Assembly (NCBI RefSeq): GCF_003419895.1
Contig: NZ_QPMM01000004.1
Coordinates: forward strand, 1-64,000
Length of the DNA: 64,000 nucleotides
Direction of reading: 5' to 3'
Source of the DNA: Chitinophaga silvatica
Lineage (GTDB): Bacteria; Bacteroidota; Bacteroidia; Chitinophagales; Chitinophagaceae
Position 1 is the stretch's first letter. The number at the start of each line of letters is the position of its first letter. Under the pieces are notes generated by a model. The model was not told the DNA's origin. It made no database searches and saw nothing but the letters and a program-made list of their open reading frames with translations. Below, piece by piece: positions 52,403 to 60,629 of the stretch. The position numbers and the translations under genes are program-made.

Positions 52403-53401
52403 TTATCTAGGACCGCCACCTGGTTTTCTAGGGCCACCGCCACCAGCACCAGAAGGACGACGTTGACCGCCACCTTGGCCACCACGGTTGTTTCCACCAC
52501 CACGGTTACCGCCTTGGCCACCACCACGGTTGCCACCTTGGCCACCGCCACGGTTGTTACCGCCCTGACCTTGGCCTTGACCACGGCCTTGACCGCCGCC
52601 GCTGCCGCTCTTACGACCTCTTTCACGATCTTCACCACCTTCTACATCGAATTTGCGAGCTTTATCTTCTGCTTCTTCTACTTCTTCCTCTTCTTCATTT
52701 TTCTCAGTAGCTCTTTCAGATAAGCCTTCAGCGATAGCTGCGCAGATGTAGCTGGTTACGATAGCGATAGATTTGGTAGCGTCATCGTTCGCAGGGATTG
52801 CAAAATCTACTTTAGTAGGATCTGAGTTAGTATCAACCATACCGAAGGTAGTGATACCCAGACGTTTTGCTTCTGCCAATGCAATATGTTCGTGGCTGAT
52901 ATCCACCATGAATAAAGCAGCAGGAACGCGTGCCAGTTGGGCGATACCACCTAACACTTTTTCCATTTTTTCTTTATCACGGCTTAAAGTCAGACGTTCT
53001 TTCTTAGTGATGTTATCGAATGTACCGTCCTGCAGCATTTTTTCGATGCTCTGCATTTTCTTTACACTCTTACGGATCGTAGAGAAGTTAGTGAGCATAC
53101 CACCTAACCATCTTTCAGTAACGAAAGGCATGTTGATGTTACGCGCAGCATCTGCTACGATTTCTTTCGCTTGCTTTTTAGTAGCAACGAACATGATCTT
53201 TTTACCGCTTTTTGCGATAGATTTCAGGGCAGAAGCTGCTTCCTGTAAACCTTCAACGGTTTTATTCAGATCAATGATATGAATACCTTTCTTTTCTGCG
53301 AAAATATAAGGCAGCATTTTTGGATTCCACTTTTTCTTCAGGTGACCGAAGTGAACACCTGCCTCCAGTAACTGCTGCTGCAATGAGGTATTATTTTCCA
53401 T
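52403..53401 (-). CDS. rpsB: 30S ribosomal protein S2 with acidic and Gly/Arg-rich C-terminal tail
   Basis: 332 aa from the ATG at 53401; an earlier start at 53416 adds 5 residues. Core S2 (1-230) is standard: LLEAGVHFGHLKKKWNPKMLPYIFAEKKGIHIIDLNKT, FVATKKQAKEIV, ERWLGGMLTNFSTI, VDISHEHIALAEAKRLGI and ANDDATKSIAIVTSYICAAI. Bacterial S2 usually ends around here (240-260 aa). This one continues with an acidic stretch (about 234-248, NEEEEEVEEAED) and a roughly 70-residue Gly/Arg/Gln/Asn tail (261-332) with GGNRGGGQGG repeats, an RGG-like disordered extension. DNA encoding the tail is GC-rich and repetitive. Confidence 0.95.
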   Translation of the reverse strand: MENNTSLQQQLLEAGVHFGHLKKKWNPKMLPYIFAEKKGIHIIDLNKTVEGLQEAASALKSIAKSGKKIMFVATKKQAKEIVADAARNINMPFVTERWLGGMLTNFSTIRKSVKKMQSIEKMLQDGTFDNITKKERLTLSRDKEKMEKVLGGIAQLARVPAALFMVDISHEHIALAEAKRLGITTFGMVDTNSDPTKVDFAIPANDDATKSIAIVTSYICAAIAEGLSERATEKNEEEEEVEEAEDKARKFDVEGGEDRERGRKSGSGGGQGRGQGQGQGGNNRGGGQGGNRGGGQGGNRGGGNNRGGQGGGQRRPSGAGGGGPRKPGGGPR

Positions 53402-53492
53402 GTTTATATTGCTCAATTATAAGGATCAAATAATGATTAGCTTTCGGTAGCGGGTAAAGAACCCTAAACCAATCGCCAGTAACTCAAAAATA

Positions 53493-53882
53493 TTAGCGTT
53501 TAGAGAACTGGAAGCTTCTTCTAGCTTTAGCTTTACCTGGTTTCTTACGTTCAACACCTCTAGGATCACGTTTCAGCAAACCTGCAGCTTTCAAAGCAGG
53601 GCGGAACTCGATATTCACTTCGCATAAACCACGAGCGATACCCAGTTTAATTGCTTCAGCCTGACCTTTGATACCACCGCCTTGTGCGTTCACTTTCACA
53701 TCAAATTTGTCCAGTGCATCAATAGTTTTTAAAGGCAGTTCTACCTGATTTTGCAGGTAGATCAGAGAAAAGTATGATTTATAATCTTTGTCGTTAACTG
53801 TAATGTTACCGGTACCTTTGTTGATATAAACACGGGCAACAGCTTCTTTACGACGACCAATTGTATTTTTTTTCTTTTCCAT
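53493..53882 (-). CDS. rpsI: 30S ribosomal protein S9
   Basis: 129 aa, full length. NTIGRRKEAVARVYINKGTGNITVNDKDYKSYF, the central VNAQGGGIKGQAEAIKLGIARGL and the conserved C-terminus GLLKRDPRGVERKKPGKAKARRSFQFSKR, whose terminal Lys-Arg reaches the P-site tRNA. Lies between rplM (13-bp gap) and rpsB (91-bp gap) in the ribosomal operon. Confidence 0.98.
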   Translation of the reverse strand: MEKKKNTIGRRKEAVARVYINKGTGNITVNDKDYKSYFSLIYLQNQVELPLKTIDALDKFDVKVNAQGGGIKGQAEAIKLGIARGLCEVNIEFRPALKAAGLLKRDPRGVERKKPGKAKARRSFQFSKR

Positions 53883-53895
53883 GTATCAGAGAAAA

Positions 53896-54339
53896 TTAGA
53901 AAGTTAATGGTTTTGGTTTCTGTGCAGCATGAGGATGTTCAGCACCCGCATATACAAATAATTTTTTGTACATAGCACGGCCCAGGCGGTTTTTAGGCAA
54001 CATACCTTTAACAGCTTTCTCAATCATCACTTCAGGACGACGACGATTCAGATCCTTAGCCAATTCAATTCTCTGACCACCAGGATAACCAGTGTAATGG
54101 ATATATTCTTTCTCCTGCATTTTGTTGCCAGACAAAACGATTTTTTCTGCATTGATTACGATGATATAATCACCACAATCAGTATGAGGCGTATAGTAAG
54201 GCTTATTTTTACCTCTTAAGATAGCCGCCATTCTAGCAGCCACTCTTCCGAGTGTCAGGTTAGTAGCGTCCACTATATGCCAGTCACGCTTTACGTAAGC
54301 GTCGTTAGCCGATTTAGTTTTGAAACTTAATGTATTCAT
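53896..54339 (-). CDS. rplM: 50S ribosomal protein L13
   Basis: 147 aa from the ATG at 54339; the ORF extends to 54375, but those 12 codons have no homology and lie in the leader. WHIVDATNLTLGRVAARMAAILRGKNKPYYTPHTDCGDYIIVINAEKIVLSGNK, YIHYTGYPGGQRIELAKDLNRRRPEVMIEKAVKGMLPKNRLGRAMYKKLFVYAGAEHPHAAQKP are standard. First gene of rplM-rpsI-rpsB-tsf. TACCTTTG (complement of 54396-54403) is its likely -7 element, implying a leader of about 50 nt. Confidence 0.98.
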   Translation of the reverse strand: MNTLSFKTKSANDAYVKRDWHIVDATNLTLGRVAARMAAILRGKNKPYYTPHTDCGDYIIVINAEKIVLSGNKMQEKEYIHYTGYPGGQRIELAKDLNRRRPEVMIEKAVKGMLPKNRLGRAMYKKLFVYAGAEHPHAAQKPKPLTF

Positions 54340-54395
54340 TGTTGTATACGATATAATGTTACGTCTTGTAAACAATCATCCCCCTAAGAGGAACG

Positions 54396-54403
54396 CAAAG
54401 GTA
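54396..54403 (-). promoter_or_regulatory. -7 element of the rplM-rpsI-rpsB-tsf operon
   Basis: Complement reads TACCTTTG, an exact TAnnTTTG match; the -33 region has no clean TTG. Ribosomal operon position supports use. Confidence 0.5.
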
Positions 54404-54551
54404 CATTGCCAAATGTGAATAACCATACATTTTAAACACTTTTTTATAAGACACCTTTGTAATAGATTGATTTTCAATAAAAAATTTGTATAAAAGTTAT
54501 TAACAATCTAAAGGAAGGTTTTTTTACACCATTCACATACCCAAAAAACAT

Positions 54552-54618
54552 AATTTGTACTTAATAAAAAAAATCCCGGTAGCTGGGCTACCGGGATTTT
54601 TTTTATTAAGTACAAATT
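54552..54618. terminator. 67-bp perfect palindrome, bidirectional terminator of susC-susD
   Basis: Arms of 32 bp (54552-54583 and 54587-54618) are exact reverse complements around a TGG loop. The core is ATCCCGGTAGC/GCTACCGGGAT flanked by A8 and T8, then an AT-rich outer arm with GTACTTAAT. It touches the susD stop codon (54619) and works as a strong minus-strand terminator. The outer 19 bp beyond the T run extend the symmetry well past what a terminator needs. Confidence 0.95.
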
Positions 54619-56007
54619 TTAATATCCTGGGTTCTGCTGATCTTTTAATTTAGTATTCACATCAATCTCACGTTGAGGTATTGGGAAAATCAATTTATCA
54701 TATAAATAGCTTAAAGAACCGAAATCCTTTTTTAATCTTTTATATGTCCAAATTTTATCTCCTTCAAACAATAGTTCTCTTACTCTTTCTTCTACAATAT
54801 CATCCACTGTTATTTTATTCAGCACGCTAGCTCCAGATCTATGTCTAACTTCATTTACATCATCTATTGGATCTGCACCAATTGTGGTTCCTGCCCTAAA
54901 GTTTGCTTCAGCTCTTGTCAGATAAAGTTCAGCCAATCTTACAATCGGTATAACCTTATACTGGTCTCTCCATTTAGTTGTGTACATTCCATCGTCTACA
55001 TTAATACCATAATTCTCATAGAAGAAGTTACCACGCTCATCATTAGCTTCGAAGGTAACCGGCAAAGCATCAAGATCTATAATAATATCTCCTCTGCTAC
55101 CATAATCGTAACCGCCATAAAAGGTTGTCAACCCATTGTTCGTGGTACCAGAATTGCTTTGATTGGTTTGTTGAATAGCAAATACATCTTCTGTTGAATT
55201 AGAAGCATTGTTAAATGCTTTGCTATAAGAAGAAGTAAGGGCATATTCTCCACTTTCTATTACTTCGTTAGCAGCGGTTGCTGCTTCTTCATACTTACCT
55301 TCTGATAAATAAACTCTTGAAAGTATTGCACTTGCTACATATTTATCTGCACGACCATTGCCAATATATTCAGGTAACTTTTCAGCAGCAAATAGCAAAT
55401 CTTCAAGGATTTGTTTGTGAACTGCATCCAATGTTGCTCTACCCTGATAACTATCCTTCAGGTTCTCTTGTCCAATTGTCGCCTTTAAGATAAGAGGAAC
55501 AGCTAATGTAGATGTTACATTACCGGCAGAATAAGGTTTTGCATAAAAGTTGCACAAGTTAAAATAAACAAGACCTCTCAGAAATCTGGCTTCAGCTTCA
55601 AACGCCTCTTTGCTATCTTTAGATACCTTGTCTAAATTTTCCAATACCAGGTTAGCATTGTTGATAGTATAGTAACTACGTTGCCACATTCCTTCAACGA
55701 TTGAACTATTTTTATCCTGGTTTTTCTCCTGAACTAAACGATAATTCAGAAAAGTGCCTTCAAATGAAATTTCTCCTTCATCACCCAGCAAATCTGCCAT
55801 CAGCAAATTTCTTTCACCAAATGCATTTGGGTCCTGAAGATTTGAATAAATACCTTTAATTACGGCTTCAACATCTCCTTGAGATTTGATCTGGTTTGGA
55901 ACAATTTGTCCCCCAGGTATAACATCCAATTTTTTATTACATGCAGGCAAACCAAATGAAGCAGCAGCCAGCAAGCAAATTCCTATATAATTCTTAAATA
56001 ATTTCAT
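54619..56007 (-). CDS. SusD/RagB-family nutrient-binding lipoprotein
   Basis: 462 aa. Lipobox GLPAC (Cys23) followed by NKKLDVIPGG. The alpha-helical TPR-like SusD fold shows FGERNLLMADLLGDEGE, ANLVLENLDKVSKDSKEAFEAEARFLRGLVYFNLCNFY (the conserved A-EARFLRA-YYF region), ASAILSRVYLSEGKYEEAATAANEVI, IPIVRLAELYLTRAEA and the C-terminal FPIPQREIDVNTKLKDQQNPGY. Surface-exposed partner of the SusC gene directly upstream (17-bp gap). The ligand is unknown; no glycoside hydrolase or sigma/anti-sigma is beside the pair. Confidence 0.96.
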   Translation of the reverse strand: MKLFKNYIGICLLAAASFGLPACNKKLDVIPGGQIVPNQIKSQGDVEAVIKGIYSNLQDPNAFGERNLLMADLLGDEGEISFEGTFLNYRLVQEKNQDKNSSIVEGMWQRSYYTINNANLVLENLDKVSKDSKEAFEAEARFLRGLVYFNLCNFYAKPYSAGNVTSTLAVPLILKATIGQENLKDSYQGRATLDAVHKQILEDLLFAAEKLPEYIGNGRADKYVASAILSRVYLSEGKYEEAATAANEVIESGEYALTSSYSKAFNNASNSTEDVFAIQQTNQSNSGTTNNGLTTFYGGYDYGSRGDIIIDLDALPVTFEANDERGNFFYENYGINVDDGMYTTKWRDQYKVIPIVRLAELYLTRAEANFRAGTTIGADPIDDVNEVRHRSGASVLNKITVDDIVEERVRELLFEGDKIWTYKRLKKDFGSLSYLYDKLIFPIPQREIDVNTKLKDQQNPGY

Positions 56008-56024
56008 CTCTTTCAGGTTTAAAG

Positions 56025-59000
56025 TTAAAATTTAACATTCACGCCTACAGTTACTTGCTTAGCTTGTGGAATTGTATAATAATCAATACCACCTGCAATG
56101 TTACCCATCACATCCGAATTGACTTCCGGATCGCCTACAAATTTTGTCTTTGTCCAAAGGTTATAACCTGCAACGTATAAACGTAGCCCTGAAATTTTCA
56201 GAACATCAAGGGCTTGCTTAGGTAGATTATAGCCAAGTGTAGCAGATTTCAAACGAATATATGACCCATCAGAGATCCAGCGACTAGACATCTGATTTGC
56301 ACCATTAGAGAAGTATCTTGACAAACGTGGTACATTGGTAATATCGTTAGGTTTCTGCCACCTGTTTAATACATCTACACGTTGGTTATCATATCCACTT
56401 GCAAAGCCATTATCCTGATAAATACCTGCACGATTATAAATATTATTGCCTTGTACAAAAGAGAAGAATACAGAAAGGTCAAAACCGTGACTGCTAAATG
56501 TATTAGTGAACCCTCCTGTCCAATCAGGGTTTGATTTACCAACTACCATTTTAACCGCATCAGAATAAGAAGTGGTGTTTTTACCAGAACCATCTACATA
56601 TAACGCTTCTCCAGTTTTAGGATCAACACCTGCAAATTTTGGCATATAGAAAACACCTATAGGTTCACCTTCAACAGCCCTTTGTTCACCACCTGTAGAT
56701 TCAATTATTTGTCCACCAATATTTTTAACTCTGTTCTTATTATAAGCCAAATTCAGAGTAGTGGTCCACTTGAAATTACGGTTCCTGATGTTGATACTAT
56801 TTAGCATTATTTCAACACCTTTATTTTCCATACTTCCAATATTCATATATTGGAAACCATATCCTGAAGTATAAGGCAGATTAGCTTTTAATAATAAATC
56901 AGAAGTTTGCTTGTTGTAATAATCGATTTCACCACTGAATCGGTTATCAAATAATCCAAATTCGATACCTACGTCTACCTGATTTGTTCTTTCCCACTTT
57001 AAATCAGGGTTTCCCATTTGCGTTGGGCGATATCCTGGCAATTGAGGATAAGAGGTAGGAGATAATAATGTCAGAAATCTATTTTCACCAATTTCAGCAT
57101 TACCGGTACTACCATAGCTAGCTCTCACTTTAAGGTAAGTCAGAGTTGGGTTGCTTTTAAGAAATTCTTCTTCTGAAAGTACCCATGCTACAGATCCTGC
57201 CGGAAAAATACCATATCTATTATTTGGACCAAAACGAGAAGACCCGTCAGAGCGAACACTTATGGAAGCAATATATTTATTCTTATAAGAATAATTGGCT
57301 CTTGCAAAATAAGAGAGGAAAGTATAACGCTGAGCCTGCGTACTTCCAAAAGTAATAGAAGCTGCGGCTGCTAATTTTTTAATAATATCAGAAGGAAATA
57401 ATTCTCCCTGAACCTGAGTTGAATTAAAATCATCCTGCAGATAACTCATACCAGCCGTAGCGCTCAATGTATGATCACCACCTAATTGTGGATTGAATGA
57501 GAAATAGTTGTTTGTATTCAGCGCAACGTCCTGGCTGATAAAAGATGAACCAAACCCTTTGCCAAATGCATCAGAAGCAAGAACACCTATATACGAATCT
57601 TCATTTATAGTAGAAATGTCTGCACCCAACTCACTACGGAATGATAGAGAGGGAAGGATTTTGTAGTTCAGGAATACATTTCCCAATGTTCTGAACGTAA
57701 TCATGCTACTTGTATTAAACTGAGCATCGTAGAGACCATTTGGATAAAGTGTACTATTATTAATTTCTCCATTATCATCAAGATATGGAGAAACTGGAGA
57801 CTGTGCGACTAATTGACCTGGGGTTGAAAAGCTATTATCATTTGATACCCTATCTAACTGAGAGCGGCTGATATTTACATTCATACCCAAGGATACACGA
57901 TCGCTTGCATTATGTTCCAGGTTTAGGCGACCACCATATCTTTTAAAGTCGTTATTCTTTACAATTGACTGTTGATTGATATAAAATCCAGAAACATAGA
58001 ATTTTGTTTTTTCATTTCCACCTGTTGCTGATAGATCAATCTGTTGGCTGTGAGCAGGGTCTCTGAACATTAAACTTTCCCAATCAGTCGTATACCCCAA
58101 GCTTTTCAAATCTTTACCTAGCGAAAAACTTTTGAGAGCATTGTCAACCCTCTTAGTCATATAATCTATTGCTTCTGCTTCAGATGCAAATGGTGGTAGA
58201 GCAGGATTTACTGGGTTATATCCAGCAGCAAATGAAAGTTTACCATCATTTACAGCTCTTTCATGGAGTAAATCAATATAATCTTGAGCATTTAAGAATC
58301 CTCTTTTTTTAGTAGGACGGCCCCAAGTATTATTAGCGTTTAACTCTAGTTTAGTTTTTTCACCAGCTTTTCCTTTCTTGGTTGTAATGAGAATTACTCC
58401 ATTAGCACCACGGGCACCATAGATTGCCGCAGCAGAAGCATCTTTCAATACTTCAATAGACTCAATATCATTTGGATTGATATCTGCCATTGGGTTAGTT
58501 TCATCATTATAAATATCACTACGGCTAGTGGTATTTACCGGCATTCCATCAATCACATATAATGGTTGACTGCTGGCAGATATAGAAGATGTACCCCTTA
58601 CCCTTACTTTAATACCCTGACCAACCTTACCACTACCAGATTCAATTACAACACCAGGAACTTTACCCTGAATAGCTGACTCAAGGCTCGCTACAGGTTG
58701 ATTTTCAACTTCTTTCGAAGCAACTTTAGAAATGGAACCTGTAACATCCTTTTTGGTTAGGGTACCATAACCAACTACAATTACTTCAGATAAATCTTTA
58801 TTACCTGATTGCAAAGCAATATTAATAGTTGAATGTCCGGCAATCGCTATTTCATGATCGGCAAATCCGACAAAACTGAAAGTTAAAAAAACAGCACTTG
58901 AAGGCACAGATAAATGATAAGTACCAGTGGCATCTGTAATAGTTCCGATATTGGAATTTTTTACTTTCACTGTTACTCCGGGCAAAGGAGTGCCGTCTTT

Positions 59001-59096
59001 GGCATCAGTTACTTTACCTGTCAGTTGACCTACTTGGGCAAACGAGAATATGCTTAGGATTAGCAACATCCCTACCATCGAAAAGAATCGCAACAT
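56025..59096 (-). CDS. SusC/RagA-family TonB-dependent outer-membrane transporter
   Basis: 1023 aa. Signal peptide (about 1-20), carboxypeptidase-like beta domain (22-105, GQLTGKVTDAKDGTPLPGVTVKVKNSNIGTITDATGTY), a TonB box-type segment (DLSEVIVVGYGTL), plug with GKVPGVVIESGSGKVGQGIKVRVRGTSSI and IESIEVLKDASAAAIYGARGANGVILITTKKG, then the 22-strand barrel ending in VTVGVNVKF. Works with SusD to import glycans or peptides. With no enzyme, kinase or ECF sigma gene beside it, it is an orphan pair; constitutive nutrient uptake is possible. Confidence 0.97.
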   Translation of the reverse strand: MLRFFSMVGMLLILSIFSFAQVGQLTGKVTDAKDGTPLPGVTVKVKNSNIGTITDATGTYHLSVPSSAVFLTFSFVGFADHEIAIAGHSTINIALQSGNKDLSEVIVVGYGTLTKKDVTGSISKVASKEVENQPVASLESAIQGKVPGVVIESGSGKVGQGIKVRVRGTSSISASSQPLYVIDGMPVNTTSRSDIYNDETNPMADINPNDIESIEVLKDASAAAIYGARGANGVILITTKKGKAGEKTKLELNANNTWGRPTKKRGFLNAQDYIDLLHERAVNDGKLSFAAGYNPVNPALPPFASEAEAIDYMTKRVDNALKSFSLGKDLKSLGYTTDWESLMFRDPAHSQQIDLSATGGNEKTKFYVSGFYINQQSIVKNNDFKRYGGRLNLEHNASDRVSLGMNVNISRSQLDRVSNDNSFSTPGQLVAQSPVSPYLDDNGEINNSTLYPNGLYDAQFNTSSMITFRTLGNVFLNYKILPSLSFRSELGADISTINEDSYIGVLASDAFGKGFGSSFISQDVALNTNNYFSFNPQLGGDHTLSATAGMSYLQDDFNSTQVQGELFPSDIIKKLAAAASITFGSTQAQRYTFLSYFARANYSYKNKYIASISVRSDGSSRFGPNNRYGIFPAGSVAWVLSEEEFLKSNPTLTYLKVRASYGSTGNAEIGENRFLTLLSPTSYPQLPGYRPTQMGNPDLKWERTNQVDVGIEFGLFDNRFSGEIDYYNKQTSDLLLKANLPYTSGYGFQYMNIGSMENKGVEIMLNSINIRNRNFKWTTTLNLAYNKNRVKNIGGQIIESTGGEQRAVEGEPIGVFYMPKFAGVDPKTGEALYVDGSGKNTTSYSDAVKMVVGKSNPDWTGGFTNTFSSHGFDLSVFFSFVQGNNIYNRAGIYQDNGFASGYDNQRVDVLNRWQKPNDITNVPRLSRYFSNGANQMSSRWISDGSYIRLKSATLGYNLPKQALDVLKISGLRLYVAGYNLWTKTKFVGDPEVNSDVMGNIAGGIDYYTIPQAKQVTVGVNVKF

Positions 59097-59392
59097 GGCT
59101 TTTGAATGTTTAGATTTTGAGTTATATAACAGCAGTCTTAAATACTATTTTGGTTGTTTGGTTAATTTTCTACAGGGCATTCCTATCCTATAAGAAGAAT
59201 CATAAGCAAAAAATATAGACAGAAACCAAAGTTGGCTAACTTCAATTTGTCGGATAAAAATATAATTTTTTTTTCAATTCCTTAACGATTTGTTAAAAGT
59301 TTAGCGTATTAATTTTACGTTCACAAAAATACATATATAAAAAAAAGACAGCATATAGCTGTCTTTTTTATCTTGTAACCTTAAATTAGCTT
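59097..59392. other. susC upstream region
   Basis: 296 bp, AT-rich, no ORF. Contains the bidirectional hairpin 59341-59369 and one exact TATTTTTG (complement of 59324-59331) too close to that hairpin to be sure of. No SusC-type regulator site recognised. Confidence 0.4.
59341..59369. terminator. Bidirectional terminator between susC and the YugP-type gene
   Basis: AAAAAAGACAGC-ATATA-GCTGTCTTTTTT, a perfect 12-bp stem with T runs in both directions; mainly terminates the YugP-type gene. Confidence 0.9.
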
Positions 59393-60082
59393 TTAGTCGC
59401 GGTTTCTGGCTCCCATAAATATTAAGATATACTGAAATAAGGTGGCCATAGAGGCTAATGCTGCCACTACATAGGTCATTGCCGCCCACCATAAAGCATT
59501 TTTAGCTTTATCATGCTCCGCAGGCTTCATAACCTGACTGCGATCCAACCAGGCCAATGCCCTTCTGGAAGCGTCAAATTCCACTGGCAGGGTAACTACC
59601 GAGAATAAGGTGGTACCTGCAAATAATATAATACCAGCCAACAACAATTGAGGAAATACATTAATTAATAATATACCTCCTAAAAGCACCCAGGATACGA
59701 TACCAGAACTAAATTGTACAATAGGTACCAAACGGGATCTGAGCCCCAGCCAACGGTATGCATCTTTATGTTGAACAGCATGGCCACATTCATGGGCCGC
59801 TACAGCCGCCGCCGAAACATTGGCCCCATAAAAAACATCAGGACTTAGATTTACAGTCTTATCTGCCGGGTTATAGTGGTCAGATAAAAAACCTTCGGTT
59901 GCCTGAACCCGGACATCATATATCTGATTGTCTTTCAACATTTTCTCAGCAATTTGCTGGCCGGTTAAACCTGAAGAAGTGGGTATTTCGCTGTAAGCCT
60001 GGAACTTACTTTTCAGAATATAGCTTACAAGCATGCTGATCCCCACAAAGATCAGTGATACGAACATAATTCCAGGTGTCAT
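59393..60082 (-). CDS. YugP-family (PF04298) zinc metallopeptidase, membrane protein
   Basis: 229 aa. Membrane helix at the N-terminus (about 5-22), then the peptidase domain with TGQQIAEKMLKDNQIYDVRV, LSDHYNPADKTVNLS and the zinc motif HECGH (97-101), followed by three or four hydrophobic helices (about 120-215). Includes EFDASRRALAWLD, the conserved Glu-containing segment after the helices. Matches the DUF2268-like/YugP integral-membrane peptidase group; substrate unknown. Minus strand, with its promoter in the 547-bp region before radA. Confidence 0.93.
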   Translation of the reverse strand: MTPGIMFVSLIFVGISMLVSYILKSKFQAYSEIPTSSGLTGQQIAEKMLKDNQIYDVRVQATEGFLSDHYNPADKTVNLSPDVFYGANVSAAAVAAHECGHAVQHKDAYRWLGLRSRLVPIVQFSSGIVSWVLLGGILLINVFPQLLLAGIILFAGTTLFSVVTLPVEFDASRRALAWLDRSQVMKPAEHDKAKNALWWAAMTYVVAALASMATLFQYILIFMGARNRD

Positions 60083-60629
60083 AGCTCTTTAAATTAGACC
60101 TAAGCAGGCACAAATACCCTTCCAATAACCCCATTTTAAGTTTTATTTAGCATTTGGGCTGACACCCCCTCTTTTTTGGTAAAGAAAAAATAATTTAACA
60201 CTGCCATATTGGCAAAACGAACAAATTTCCCCCTTGAGGACGCCTGTTTGTCATTGATGAAAATCTATATTATGACGGTTTTTTTATATGCAAAAATCAT
60301 AAACATCACCTCTCTTTATCAACATTTTAGCATGGGTCAGTGAAAGTAATATTAGATAAAAATACAGGCTGAAACAAGCATTGGCAGCCACTTTGTAAGA
60401 ATGACACCATTAGTCAAAAGTTATTCACATCAATTAAATAAACTTTTTTATTCTGAAGCCATTTTGTAATTTAGACCTGAATTTAATGGGTTAGTAAGTA
60501 GAAAGAGTCAACGGAATCTTCCGTTTGGCTCTTTTCTCATTTTATGACGTTTTGGAAAGCTTTTTTTCAACCATTTTCTCCCTCAAGTTTAAAAATCCAT
60601 TTACTTTGTAACCCATCCTTTAAAAATTT
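60083..60629. other. Large AT-rich divergent intergenic region before radA
   Basis: 547 bp, no credible ORF; the frame at 60567-60782 on the minus strand overlaps radA and is not supported. Contains TTATTCACA (60421-60429, a DnaA-box consensus match), TTATCAACA near 60317 (one mismatch), and the terminator-like hairpin at 60501-60536, which lies upstream of radA and so would end a short transcript starting inside this region. It is also the point where a long minus-strand run changes to a plus-strand run. Confidence 0.5.
60501..60536 (+). terminator. Terminator-like hairpin upstream of radA, possible small RNA end
   Basis: GAAAGAG...AACGGAA pairs with TTCCGTT...CTCTTTTC (about 15 pairs, two internal mismatches, 2-nt loop), then T-rich. 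No gene precedes it on the plus strand, so it either ends a short non-coding RNA or attenuates radA. Confidence 0.55.

Noticed and set aside
60381..60396. Sigma-54 promoter (TTGGCAGCCACTTTGT)
   Set aside because: GG-N10-GT instead of GG-N10-GC, and no sigma-54 activator or dependent gene is nearby.
60083..60629. Chromosomal origin of replication
   Set aside because: Only two DnaA-box-like sites and no dnaA, dnaN or unwinding element pattern; kept only as a low-interest observation.
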